Assembly: GCF_002878395.1 (NCBI RefSeq)
Contig: NC_061116.1
Location: 123,098,232 to 123,162,231 of the forward strand
Length of the DNA: 64,000 bases
Source: Capsicum annuum
Taxonomy: Eukaryota; Streptophyta; Magnoliopsida; Solanales; Solanaceae
Direction of reading: 5' to 3'
Shown: piece by piece, positions 10,523 to 21,839 of the stretch
Layout: the number at the start of each line of letters is the position of its first letter
How positions within the stretch are numbered: the stretch's first letter is position 1
Position numbers and translations under genes: made by a program
The notes under the pieces: model-generated
What the model was told of the DNA's origin: nothing
Seen by the model: the letters and a program-made list of their open reading frames with translations, nothing else
The model's database searches: none

Positions 10523-11151
10523 TGATACAAGAGAGACCAAGAAGACAAGAAACATACACCAAAATAGTCCATAAGTTGAAGAACCGAGGACCCCTTTGGT
10601 GACCACTCTCGAATTCACTACCAACAACAAGAATACAAGATATAATGGTGTATTTGACACCAAAACAGCCAACCCAAACTACTGTAACAGCAAGAAGAAG
10701 GTGAAGAACACAATAAGATTTCAATCATAGAACGATTACAAGGTTACACAACAAGAACACTACCAATGGTTACAACAAAATAAAGATAGAAAGATAGACA
10801 ATGGAGGTATAATCTTAAGAACCCAAGAGCATATGACATTCTTGGAACCTTAACACTATAAGCTACAATCACCTATCTCTTACAATTGACACAAGAGAGG
10901 AGTCCACCACCCAAGCACCAATGTATCAAGCAATGCAACACACAAGTGATTCCACACTTGTATATGGCCCTAGCTACAGTTTTGGGACTCTTTCTCTCTC
11001 TAAAGAAATATCATTAAGCAACTAAAGAAATAAACCCTATAATGTTCTATTTATACTACATTACAATAATAGACAAAATGACAAAAGGCCCTTTAGTGAC
11101 TAGTCTTCAAAAATACTAAAAAGAGTCATGATCATGATCATACTTGTATCA
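10523..11151 (-). repeat. 3' LTR of the gag-only gypsy element
   Basis: 629 bp, starting TGATACAAGAGAGACC and ending TACTTGTATCA on the plus strand. It matches 13239-13870 along its length with many point differences and small indels, about 20 in the first 200 bases by eye, so the insertion is not recent. Confidence 0.92.
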
Positions 11152-11163
11152 TCCTCTCCATCT
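11152..11163 (-). promoter_or_regulatory. Polypurine tract of the gag-only gypsy element
   Basis: On the minus strand AGATGGAGAGGA directly precedes the 3' LTR (TGATACAAG). It would prime plus-strand DNA synthesis. Confidence 0.65.
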
Positions 11164-11319
11164 TGAGGGGAATTTGATCACAAATTCACGAGCTCACCTC
11201 TTCTACAAAGGCACTTCACAATCTCCTTCTTGCGGTCACACATCTTCTACATACTCTTCATTTTGCACTTCGGCTTTTTTTACTCTCCATCTTGCGGTAT
11301 GCCATCATTCTTAACCGCT

Positions 11320-11372
11320 TCCCCCCCCCCCCCTCCCCCCAGATAGTACAACCCCCCCCCCCCCCCCCCCTC
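11320..11372. repeat. Two poly-C runs at the site of the missing pol
   Basis: Runs of 13 and about 20 C with a short spacer, AGATAGTACAA. They sit between the end of gag and the 3' end of the element, where pol should be. Homopolymers of this length are also prone to sequencing error. Confidence 0.8.
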
Positions 11373-12660
11373 TCAGGATTATAATCCTCCAATTTGGGCA
11401 CTCACAAGCCTTGTTCCCCTACCCTTGACACTTGAAGCATTGAAACTCCTTGGGATTAGAAGTAGAATTCAATTTATCTTCATACCTTGGAGGATGTTTT
11501 TGGACAGCCTTGGTGGCCTCGGGTTGTGCAGCCATGAATGAATTTTCTTTAAGCTCCCTTTCAACCTCTAAAGTCGTGTGGAAGACGCCATCTATGGTGT
11601 CGAATTTGTGAAGCGTCATGCGAGTGGAGATGTCATTGTTTAACCCAACCTTCAAGCAGACAATGTCATGACTTACTTGCTCACCTCGGTGGTCAAGTTT
11701 CAACATCAATTGTTGAAATTCATCGTAGTAATCCATGACACTCTTGCTTCTTTGCCTCAAATTGTATAATTTGGCAAGGAGCTCATGCTTATAAGTCTCG
11801 GGCAAGTACCTTTGCCGCATAAAGTTCTTCAGTCGAAACCAAGGAGGAGGTTGTCCCCCAATCATCTCATTCCCAAACCGTTTAACATACTCCCACCATC
11901 TATTAGCATACCCTTCGAAGTGAGCTATAGCATAACAATTTTTCTTTTCTACAGTGAGATCATTAAGTTGGAAGATCTTGTCACAAGACGACTCCCATGC
12001 AAGGTAGGCTTCGGGATCACTCTCACCTTTGAAAATGGGAAGGCTCACTTTGATGGAATTGAGACCTATATCTCAGTTTGGGTGGCCATCTCTCACCTCT
12101 CAGCCTAACTCCCCATGTTTACCCCCCATTTTTTCTTCCCTCAAGTAAACATCATCATAACCATCATGTTGTCCTCCCCTACCATAGCCCTTAACATGGA
12201 TAGGCTTATTTGGGTTAAGTGGACCTTATAGTGGCGGGATTGGATTTGGATAGTGAGGTCTTTGGTCAATTGGAGTTTGGATGGGAGGGCTCGAATTTGG
12301 TAGTGGTATTTGGGTTCCAAGCCCTTCTTGTTGGACTTGGTAGAGTGGAGGATGGCTTGGTCTATCTTGTTCTTGGCTTCGGGAGTAAATATTGGTTTTA
12401 TTTATGGCAATTGATGGATATAACATTTGGTGCAAGGTCTCGGAAGTATTAGTTGGGGAAATGTTTTGAGGGGTTGAAGGTTGACTCCTTTGGCTTTCCA
12501 CACGTTCTAATCTCCCATTCATTGATGCCATATCCGTATCTAATTTCTCAAGACCCACATTCAACCTAGCCACATCTCGGGACATAGTTTCAAGGTGAGA
12601 CAAAATGAGATTGATGGCATTATTGTCCATTGTATGAGCATTTGAAGTCTCCGGTTCCAT
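11373..12660 (-). pseudogene. Gag of the small gypsy element
   Basis: The N-terminal part (12660-12226) is about 145 residues, with a coiled-coil-like stretch LSHLETMSRDVARLNVGLEK and a Pro/Gln-rich tail. The capsid part (12048-11419) shows FKGESDPEAYLAWE, FEGYANRWWEYV, the region with YDEFQQLML and LNNDI, typical of retrotrans_gag. The zinc knuckle follows (CFKCQG) but is broken by an in-frame TGA, and the His is replaced (GNKACEC instead of a GH..C pattern). Frames change between 12226 and 12048. There is no pol beyond. Confidence 0.85.
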
Positions 12661-13238
12661 TGTGGTGGTATCAAAAATTAACCCTTCAAGTTATAGTCCA
12701 ATCAAGACACTCAATCAGTCCACAACGTCACACACAACAATACAATACAAATCCTACAAAACAAAACACACGTGAATTCAAAACAACCTCCCACAATGAG
12801 ATCCCACCTTCAAGTTTCTTCAAACTCAAGCTCAACAATGGTGGATGACTCAAATAACCTCCAATTTCGCTCAAATTCGAACCCTATACCCCTATAATGT
12901 TAGAGAACACAAATCTAACACTAAAAACACAAGGAAAACACAAAATCAAAAACTCAAAATTTGATCTAGGGTCAAAAACGGATTTATGATTTTTTGGGAG
13001 ATTTTCAATTTTAACACTTTTTTTTTGTTGGGATTTTTAATTTCTAGGCTCTAATAGTGTTAGGGAATAAGGATCTAACACTAGAAACAAAAAGCACTCA
13101 AAAATCAAGTTTTTTGAAAACCCCTAAAAACGTGAACAGTAACTTTTTTTACTTTTTTTTTACTTTTTTTTATTTTCAAGATAACAATCTCAAGATTGAT
13201 TTTGTTGGAACAAAATCAAATCTTTCTTCGATACCAAA
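12661..13238 (-). other. 5' leader of the gag-only element with primer binding site
   Basis: Between the gag start and the 5' LTR. On the minus strand, next to the LTR, the leader begins TTTGGTATCGAAG, of which TGGTATC matches the 3' end complement of initiator-Met tRNA; the rest has diverged. The remaining 500 bp are A/T-rich with several poly-T tracts and the repeated word TCTAACACTA(G/A)AAAC at about 12918 and 13075. Confidence 0.6.
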
Positions 13239-13870
13239 TGATATAAGAGATACCAAGAAGACATGAAACATACACCAAAATAGTCCACAAGTTTGAAGAA
13301 CCGAGAACCTCTTTGGTGACCACTCTCGGATTCACTACTAACAACAAGAATACAAGATATAATGGTGTATGTCACCAAAACAGCCAACCCAAACTAATGT
13401 AACAACAAAAAAAAAAAGGTGAACAATACAATAGATTTCAATCATAGAACGATTACAAGGTTACACAACAAGAACACTACCAATGGTTACAACAAAATAA
13501 AGATAGAAAGATAGACAAATAGAGGTATAATCTTAAGAACCCAAGAACATATGACATTCTTGGACCCTTAACACTACAAGCTACAATCACCTATCTCTTA
13601 CAATTGACACAAGAGAGGCGTCCACCACCCAAGCATCCATGTATCAAGCAATGCAACACACAAATGATTCCACACTTATATATGGCCCTAGCGACGGTTT
13701 TGGGACTCTCTCTCTCTCTAAAGAAATATCATTAAACAACTAAAGCAAAAAATCCTATAATGTTTTATTTATACTACATTACAATAATAGACAAAATAAC
13801 AAAAGGATCGTTTAGTGACTAGTCTTCAAAAATACTAAAAAGTGTCATGATCATGATCGTACTTGTATCA
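13239..13870 (-). repeat. 5' LTR of the gag-only gypsy element
   Basis: 632 bp, TGATATAAGAGATACC to TACTTGTATCA on the plus strand, homologous to 10523-11151. It is followed directly by the target duplication GTTTG. Confidence 0.92.
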
Positions 13871-14573
13871 GTTTGCCAATTCACCATTACCTACGAGCAT
13901 ACTACGTATCTATCAACTACTACTTTTAATCTAGGTGGTGCTCGTATACAACATAAATATATTATTTTTCTAGTTACTTCCTCCATATTTCTCCTCTTTC
14001 CTCAAACACTCACTGATTGTGTTCCAGCCGCGTGCAGCATATGAATTCCATATATGCCATTTTGAATAGAAAATCTTTGCTTGTTTTCCTTTTTGCCTGT
14101 CAAGTGATCCATTCTAGTTGCCTCTCCCAGGATATCAAATTTGGGTCTGTTACCTGCAGCCACGTTAGAATGTTGGTCCAGGTAATTTTGACGCTGCTAT
14201 ATATGGTGATTTGTTTCATTTTTTTGCTGATAGAATACACACTTTGAATCTACTTCAATGCTTCATCTAGTTAATTTATCCTTGGTTAGCAGCCTTCCTT
14301 GTAGATGTGGCCATAAAGTAAAAATGCCTTTTGGTCTAGCATAGTTACAAACCATCATCCCCATAAGCTTTTGCTTTAATTGAAGTCTTCCTGCATGCGA
14401 TAGATGTTTTGTTGTCCAAGAAGAAGTTCTTGCTAGGATTTTGTCTATCAACGAGCTCCACTACACTATGGACAACTTCTTAGTGGACAAAGGAACTCCA
14501 AGGTATTTAAATAGTAGCTCACCTCTGAAATAGCCTAAGAGTTGCAAGATCTATCCTTCTTGTTGTTGAGTCA
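13871..14573 (-). pseudogene. Middle piece of the split LINE: end of RT and zinc-binding RT-associated region
   Basis: The minus strand reads LGYFRGELLFKYLGVPLS then STKKLS, followed by LIDKILARTSSW and LSHAGRLQLKQKL, a very characteristic block of plant L1-like ORF2 just after the polymerase. LLTKDKLTR marks the zinc-binding RT-associated region. Downstream the frame decays with several stops. It is bounded by the two LTR elements' target duplications, GTTTG on the left and AGTCA on the right. Confidence 0.85.
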
Positions 14574-17374
14574 TGTCGCGCCCCATTTTCCTTACGGAAA
14601 GTGAGATTCAACATGACGTCTCTTTTTTGGGATTGTTTTGAAGGGAGGATGTGAAGAGTCGTCATCTACCAAATTAAGATGCATTAGGTCACCGATCAAG
14701 GCTAACTACGAACCTATTTTGTTATTTTAATCTTAGTTCATAAGAAATAAGAGTAAGGGTTCAAATTACCTCGAAAGAAAAGTGTTAGGCACCTTTTGAG
14801 GTCCACAAAGGTGGTTCCCGACCGAATTCATATTTTACATGGGGATTCTATGTGATCAAGTAAAGGTTTTTTGTTTTATTTCAACTTAAACTAAACTAAG
14901 TGATAAAATAATAAATAAGCAAACACATGCTATCAACTAGGTGGTGATAAAAAAGAGACAACAAATAAGGTAAACTAGAGAAGCAAGAAGGAACAACAAT
15001 TTACAACAAAATGCTTATATTAAATTAAGAAACATAAACTATCCTTTGAATAAAGTTGTTTGAGAAAAATGTTTGTCGCTTTTATATGAAAGATGACACG
15101 ATATTACTAATCGTGCTCTTTTACCTTAGCAACAATTTTGATTAGAGGTCGGTCTCAAGTAAAAATAATAATAATATAACTTCCGAAGACAAGTGAAAAT
15201 TTGAGTATTGAAATATGAACACAAAAATATTTACACATGTACAGATGCACATAATCATCAAGTTTTTAAAATGTTGGTGAGTGATACTTTCAGGAGCGCA
15301 ACAGCTTAATTTAAAACATAGGAATTAGACCTCTTAATTTCTTTTTACTTTCCCACTAACTATAGGTTAGGAGATAGTATTCACGTAAGTAATAATTTAA
15401 GAAACACATTGCCCAATTCAATTTGCAAAAAGAGAATTAAGCATCATTTTTGATAAAATATTAACAATTACTGTTGTGTTTTAAAAATATTTGCATAAAC
15501 ATAGTAGGAAAATTAGTTAATGTGCTAAAAAAAAAAAGATGTTATTTGAATATTTAAAATGTGATTAAAAATTCTAAAATGTAATGTGTCAAAACTTTGT
15601 AAACATGCCAAAGTAAATAAATATGATGCAAGCTACGTTGACATATTCAAATGTAATTTGAGGAGGCAAAAGTTAATTGACTCCTACAAGGATGATTTCT
15701 AGGTGACTGAAATAAGTCCTACATTAGATTTGCTTAAACAACCACTTAATTAACGAATCCTAAGTTTGATTGAAATAAGTCCTACATTAGATTTGCTTAA
15801 ACAACCACTTAATTAACGAATCCTAAGTTTGTTTGTCTAGGTAATTTATGTAACACATAAAACATATAAAACCCCACCCCAAGCAGTCGTCATAGAGTTT
15901 ATACAATAATTATTGCAAACTAAAAAAAATAAATGAATTTAAAAGACGGGCCAAGTGGGATAGTCCTTAAACCAATTCCTTGGTAGCTCTTCAGGTTTCC
16001 GAAATCATTTTCTTTCTCATCCAACCTGCTAACATAAGACAACAAACAAAACCAACCCAAAAATACAAAAGTAACTTTGGTAGCCCGTAACCAACTATTG
16101 GCGCTGTCGAGATCCTAGGGATCTCAAGGATCCCAGGCAAGCTCACGCCAATAGAGTTATGAGATGCACGAAGATTATTTCGTATTCACATAGAAAAACA
16201 CTCACTCACGAATGAGGAAGAAAACATATCACATCAACAAAAGCAAATACTTGAACACAAATCATAAATGTAATAGAATATAGAAGTCGGTGAGTTTTCG
16301 TATAGGGGTAGGAGAGGATGATAAGAGATATCCTAATACAAATGAAGAGTGGCCCTTATATAGTGGGCACCGGAAAGAGTTAAAAAGGAAAAAAAAATAT
16401 GTGATAATCAATCAGTAGCACAAAACGGAAAACATAATATTAAATCAGAAAAATCAATCAATTAAGGGGAGAAAAATATTCTAAATTACCATAAAAAAAA
16501 GAAAATTAGCCAATCACAAAGGAGGGAAAAATATTCACAGACACACAATAGTATTACTCAATACAAAGTCAAGCTGAAAATCATAAAATTCGGGCAGAGT
16601 ATCATCCGAATTTTATATTATCATGTATAAAAATACGATAAAGAAATATAATCAGGCATGTATATCAATCCACTTTTATTGAACAAGGTTACCATAATTA
16701 GACAGGTTGCATGTCCTAATTTCAAGGAAATCATCAGTAAACAACCGATCACCCAGAAATCATCAGTAAACAACCGATCACCCAATCTGAGTTTCACCAA
16801 AAATACATAGACAATCAGTACTCACTCGAAAATTAAGATCAAATAAAGGATTGTAAAATTTGGGCATTTTGACCTATGTGAATTAGGACGTATAGAAACT
16901 CATACGATTAAAGGAATTATGTCAAAAATCCACAACCATGCTTCACGAATTTTAATCTAAAATAAGGCAGAGCACACAAAGTTTGAAGAATGAGAAAATA
17001 GTAGAATTCAAACCATACGAATAGTCAAACCCGGAAATACTCGTTTATTTCGTCATACATCTTCAAACTTTTGACATCTCGCGGCGGTTGGTGGCGGCTG
17101 GAGACGGGGATGATAGTTGCTGTTGGCTCGCTGGAGAGAGAGGGACAGCAGCGGTTTTGGAGTTGCCGCTTGTGGAACTCCCGTCGGCCAGTGGTAGCGG
17201 TTGATGGACGCTTGCCGAAGAGAAGAGAGAAAAGGATGGAGCGACAACATGACTGGTTGAGGAGATGTAGGAAAGGGATCGAAGGCCGCTGGTGGATCGT
17301 TGGCTACTGCTGGTTGGACGGCTGCCGGCAGAGTGGTGGTCGGTGCTGATTTTTGAAAGGGGAGAGAGGAGAAA

Positions 17375-17425
<51 letters not shown>

Positions 17426-17702
17426 CTAGAGGGAGAGAGCTGGTGTGCGGCTCTTTCTTGTGAAAAATGAAAACTAGGGTTTGGTGTTTTGAATTTAAAA
17501 GGAAAGAATGGGTTCAGTTTTGATTAACGGTTGTGATCAAAATTATTTAAAAGAGGGTCAGTAATTGAATTTTAGCTTAGGGTTAAGAATTGAATCAATT
17601 TTGACTATAATTGTAATAAATTGAATAAAACTTGGCTAAAATTACGATAAAAAATTGAGTCACTAGATAAACTGATTTAGATTGTTATTTAAATAATAGT
17701 AG

Positions 17703-17739
<37 letters not shown>

Positions 17740-18021
17740 AAGTATTGATAATAATAAATAATAATAATAATAGACAATGCATTTGTAAATTGTGAGCGTA
17801 CAAAAAATTATGTAAAATGTCGTATTTGAATTAATAAATTGTAAAAATGTTATTAAAATTAATAAGATAATTTGTGCATATTTTAAATCATCAATGTGAC
17901 ACGTCAAATATCTGTTCGATACAAGAATAATGTGTAAAAAATAATAATATTTAAAATTAAATAATTTTAATAAAATAGCAGCCTAAAAGGAGTATCGGGA
18001 GGTCAAAATTGGGTGTCAAAA
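14574..18021 (-). repeat. 3' LTR of the non-autonomous Tat element (3.45 kb)
   Basis: Begins TGTCGCGCCCC and ends GGGTGTCAAAA (plus strand). Relative to the other LTR it lacks about 250 bp near 16265, carries its own tandem duplication of about 62 bp (15707-15832), and has a longer (GA)n tract (17378-17421). The (AAT)n stretch at 17695-17770 is common to both. The minus-strand start TTTTGACACC was probably TGTTGACACC, as in the other LTR. Short open frames in it, such as the Trp/Arg-rich one at 17071-17349, have no recognisable product. Confidence 0.9.
15707..15832. repeat. Tandem duplication of about 62 bp private to one LTR
   Basis: Two adjacent copies of a unit containing GAAATAAGTCCTACATTAG and ACGAATCCTAAGTTTG. 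The other LTR has one copy near 25420-25480. The duplication arose after insertion of the element. Confidence 0.85.
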
Positions 18022-18032
18022 GTTGCCCCTTC
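18022..18032 (-). promoter_or_regulatory. Polypurine tract of the non-autonomous Tat element
   Basis: The minus strand GAAGGGGCAAC lies directly before the 3' LTR. The position and purine richness fit the priming site for second-strand synthesis. Confidence 0.6.
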
Positions 18033-18449
18033 GTTGCTTAAGAATGATAAAAAAATTGTCAAGTAACGAAAGTTAACGTAGTAGCCAATTTTGTCCAACC
18101 GAGGAAAATTCATGGGAATTAAAGCAACAGGAGGTGGTTAAAAATAGTGTGGCCGAGACTTCGATTTTAAGTCGCTTGCATATCTCTAGTTTTACGAGAA
18201 TCAGGCCGTTTGTAGTTCTAGATTTAGGAATGAACAATATTTCTAAAGAACGTTGATGATAAAGGTAGGGGCATTATCAATGATATCGTGGGTTGTTGTG
18301 ATTAGAGTGAATAGTATTGAACAGTGACGTAAGGAGAAGTGTGGAAATGAGATGTAGGATTTGAATAATGATAGCTTGAATGGACTAGGTTGGAAAGGTT
18401 TTGAATTGTCGAACGTGAATACGATAAGCACTTGAATAATGTAAGGTTT

Positions 18450-19140
18450 CAAGAACCGAATATTGTTTAAGGTTCTATAGGAACCCAATATTATGGAATA
18501 AGGTTCTACAGAAACCCAACATTGTTAAATAAGGTTCTACAGGAACCCAACATTGTGGAATAATGTTCTACAGAAACCCATCATTGTTGAATAAGGTTCT
18601 ATAGAAACCCAACATTGTTGAATAAGGTTCTACAGGAACCCAAGATTGTTTAATAAAGGTTCTATAAGAACCCAAGATTGTTTGATAAGGTTCTACAGGA
18701 ACCCAATATTGTGGAATAAGATTCTACAGAAACCCAACATTATGGAATAAGGTTCTACAGAAATCCAAGCTTGTTTGATAAGGTTATACAGGAACTCGAG
18801 ATAATTGAATAAGGTTCTACAGGAACCCAAGATTGTTTAATAAGGTTCTACAGGAACCCAAACTATTGAATAAGGTACTACAGGAATCCAAGATTGTAAT
18901 TAAGGTTCGACATGAACCCAATATTTTGATTAAGGTTCTACAGGAATCCAAGATTGTAATTAAGGTTCGACATGAACCCAATATTTTGATTAAGGTTCTA
19001 CAGGAACCCAATATTGTTGAATAAGGTTCTACACGAACCCAATATTGTGATTAAGGTTCTACAGGAACCCAATATTATTGATTAAGGTTCTACAAAAACC
19101 CAAGATTATTTGATAAGGTTCTACAGGAACTCAATATTTT
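18450..19140. repeat. Tandem array of about 36-bp units in the 3' UTR of the Tat element
   Basis: About 19 units with the core AAGGTTCTACAGGAACCCAA followed by (C/G/T)ATTGTTGAAT-like spacers. The units vary by point changes, and in places two units form a higher-order pair (18898-19000, GAATCCAAGATTGTAATTAA alternating with a CGACATGAACCC form). The core GGTTCTACAGGAACC is itself an imperfect palindrome. The array lies between gag and the 3' LTR on the minus strand, where Tat elements characteristically carry such arrays. Confidence 0.9.
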
Positions 19141-19907
19141 TAATAATATAATATCAGATTAAATATCGTCAAAGTTAAAAGATAGAATAACTTAGCTCAT
19201 TTTTCTTATTGGGGATGTAATCCTGGCCTCTTTGATGATATCACAACATCGCTGTTGGATTTGGTACCTGTTGTCTGCACTCAAAGAAAAATCGTTAGTC
19301 GAAAAGAAATATTGATTCGTACCTTGCTCGATTTGACTCCGTGGTTGTTGTTTCTGTTCATGGACCATTGGGACGTGTACTTCATCATAGTAAAATTTTT
19401 TAGAAATTTTAAAATATTTCTGCCCCAGTTTAGAATGAAAGGCACTTTTTGCACGTCATTGGGAATTGATATATTGTTTACTCCTAAAATTTTTAAGGTT
19501 TTCTTGAAACTTCAAAAAATTCTGCCCCAGTTTTTATCTTTGGAGTCTTATATTCCTGTACCACTCAAAGAAAGCATTAGTCCAAGAGAAATGGTTGTCC
19601 TACATTTGAACATTGTGACCTCAATTTTAATATGTCTTTATATGCTTAAGGGTTTGGTTTATCAGCCTGATATTTTTTTTGAAGTGTTTGGAAGAGAGGG
19701 AAGATGAAAGGTTTTATTAGATTATGACCGGACCTAGAGTGGGCTGCCTATGTATCCAAATGGAAGTCAGGTCAAACGTAGTTCGTGAGTACAAAGAAAT
19801 GTAGAGAAAACAAGAAAATATTATTGGCCATAAGACAGATCAAAGGAGAATGGTGAAAAATAAGAAATGTTTGCACGTCAACTCATTTGGTGTGCTTTAC
19901 GCTTCTT
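19141..19907. other. 3' UTR of the Tat element with conserved motif copy 2
   Basis: Holds the palindromic motif at 19740-19790 (GGCTGCCTATGTATCC ... GTCAGGTCAAACGTAGTTC) and, twice, a TCTGCCCCAGTTT word (about 19420 and 19522). A plus-strand open frame of 150 codons (19255-19707) runs antisense to the element. It shows no family I recognise and may be chance. Confidence 0.5.
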
Positions 19908-21290
19908 TCATGAAAGTCTTGAAAATACTTTTTTCGAATCACCATGAACAAAGATGTCACCCGTAGTGACAAGATCAATGCTTATTGGGTCTCGCTGCAC
20001 TTTTATCCTTTTTGTTTCAATCATATTCTGAATCCTGTACCTTAGTGTAGAGCATTCTTCAGTATCATAACCTTGAATATTCGAGTGATAAGCACCATTT
20101 TTAGATGGATCAAAATTCAGGGGTGGATGTACAGGAATCCATCCTCTCTTTGGTTCCACGATACCCTGGGCCCTTAATTTTTTAAATATGTTCGCCAAGA
20201 GCTCAGTCAAGGGAGTAAAAGCTTAAGACTTTACTCTCTCTGTTTGATGGGAAGAATTGTGTACTGGATAAGGTCCCTTGTTGAAAGTTGGGTTGTGTTC
20301 GAAAAGCCTCATTTTGAGAACCTTGCTGATAGAGTAGGGTTGGATCTAAAAAACCTTATTTTGAGAATCTTGTGAGTCATAAGGTTCAATATGCATCCCA
20401 CGAGAATAAAAAATGGCATGAATCCCTTCATTATTCGGGTAGCCTTATGTATGAGGTATGGAGGGTAATGAATCCTCTTCTCCAACCTCGGATGGACTCT
20501 TTGGTGTTTGAAATGTGGCTAACTTTGTAGAAATATCAATAATTCTCCCCGCTCGAATTTCATATTTTAATTTCTTTCCAATCGAAATTAGACTCTCGAA
20601 ACTGTGGCCGATTAGGAAGAACATTTTTTGAAAGTAGATTTCATCTAGATATTTGAGGAACATTTGGACCAACTCCCCTTCAGGTATGGAAGGACGTATC
20701 TTAGAAGCTTCTAATTGCCACCGTATTGCATATTTCTCAAAAGACTCATGGTCTATTCTTTTTACCTCAAGTAAATCCCGCATTATTGGACTAGCGTTGA
20801 TGTTAAACTCATATTGCCTTACAAGATCTTAAGCCAATGCTTCCCAATTATTCCATTTGTCGAAGTCTTGTTAGGCAAACCATGTGAGTGTCATTCCTGA
20901 TAGACTTTGAACAAATAATCTCATTAGAAGAGCCTCATTATGTCCTATGCCAACTAGTTTTCCATAGTAGTCCGTTAGATGTATGAATGGATCTCCACGC
21001 CCATCAAACATGTTAAAATTTATAACTATGTATCCTGGAGATAACTCGACTTTTGAAAGTAGACATAATTTCTCATATCTCAAGTCGTAATACCTTTAGA
21101 ACGTAGTTTCTCGTCCAGTATTTTCTCTAGGTTATAAAGCCTTTGACGACGTGCATCAGAATCAACTCTCTCATAGGCAGAAGGAAATTATTGAGAGGGT
21201 GTGTGTGTAAGGGGAGGATAAGGAGGCACAATGTTTTGTCCTGGGAGAGAGGAAAGAGGGCAAGAGTCTTTTCGGATATTGAACACATTT
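19908..21290 (-). pseudogene. Gag body B of the non-autonomous Tat element
   Basis: On the minus strand: DGRGDPFIHLTDYY, then LLMRLFVQSLSGMTLTWFA with two in-frame stops in the next 25 codons, then the ESFEKYAIRWQLEASKIRP block, and finally the knuckle-like region GAYHSNIQGYDTEEC with TLRYRIQNMIE. The first Cys (now Gly) and the His (now Tyr) of the knuckle are lost. It is clearly paralogous to gag at 7739-8290. It is followed by motif copy 2, with no pol between. Confidence 0.75.
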
Positions 21291-21674
21291 GTCATATTGC
21301 GGATTTAATTAAGATCGATGTTCAAGTGCTAGACAACCTTTAAACAAAATAAACAAGGCTAAATTAAAGTCACAATATAGCACATACAAGTTCAAAACAT
21401 AATAAATGTAAAACAAAGTCAATCTAGGATGAAGGCTAGGGCTTAATAATTGTTCTAGGCGTAAAGATTTGAGCTCCTAACGCACGAAACAGGATAGTGA
21501 TAAAACATGATGTCAAATTTGCAATTACAATTGTAAAGAAGATGAAAATATAGGGAATGAACAAGGTCGACTTTTGTTGAACATCAGATTTATTGATTCA
21601 CAGTATATTGTTGATTCATCTAACTCCATACAGAAAAATAATAAAGCAGGGAAAAAAAGGTTTTATTATGGTGA

Positions 21675-21735
21675 GACTGAACTCATTAAATGAACGCCTA
21701 CGTATCCATAAGGAAATCAGGTCAATCGTAGTTCA
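21675..21735 (-). other. Conserved palindromic motif, copy 3
   Basis: Plus strand GCCTACGTATCCATAAGG then AAATCAGGTCAATCGTAGTTC. It sits between gag body A and gag body B, that is, at the 3' side of body A, the same relative position as the other two copies. Confidence 0.6.
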
Positions 21736-21839
21736 AATTACATAAGTAAAGGAAACATGAAAGAAAATTGCAAATTGTGAAAATTGAAGGAATTTCAAAT
21801 GTTGGAGAGCCTGGAGCAGAGAATCAACATGACATCCTC

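Larger units (their letters stand above)
10523..13870 (-). mobile_element. Gag-only Ty3/gypsy element, 3.35 kb, target duplication GTTTG
   Basis: Complete boundaries: LTRs 10523-11151 and 13239-13870, each bounded by TGATA(C/T)AAG and CTTGTATCA, and a perfect 5-bp target duplication GTTTG at 10518-10522 and 13871-13875. The gag on the minus strand makes 13239-13870 the 5' LTR. Protease, RT, RNase H and integrase are absent: the zinc knuckle of gag lies only about 250 bp from the polypurine tract. The element is therefore non-autonomous, either by internal deletion or as a gag-only family. Confidence 0.92.

Noticed and set aside
17071..17349. Plus-strand 92-codon frame rich in Trp, Arg and Gly
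   Set aside because: It lies in the GC-rich leader of an LTR, opposite to the element's direction, and is broken in the other LTR copy (about 27000-27240).
18450..19140. Regularly spaced short repeats resembling a CRISPR array
   Set aside because: Spacers are not unique, and the period is a simple tandem unit in a plant retrotransposon 3' UTR.
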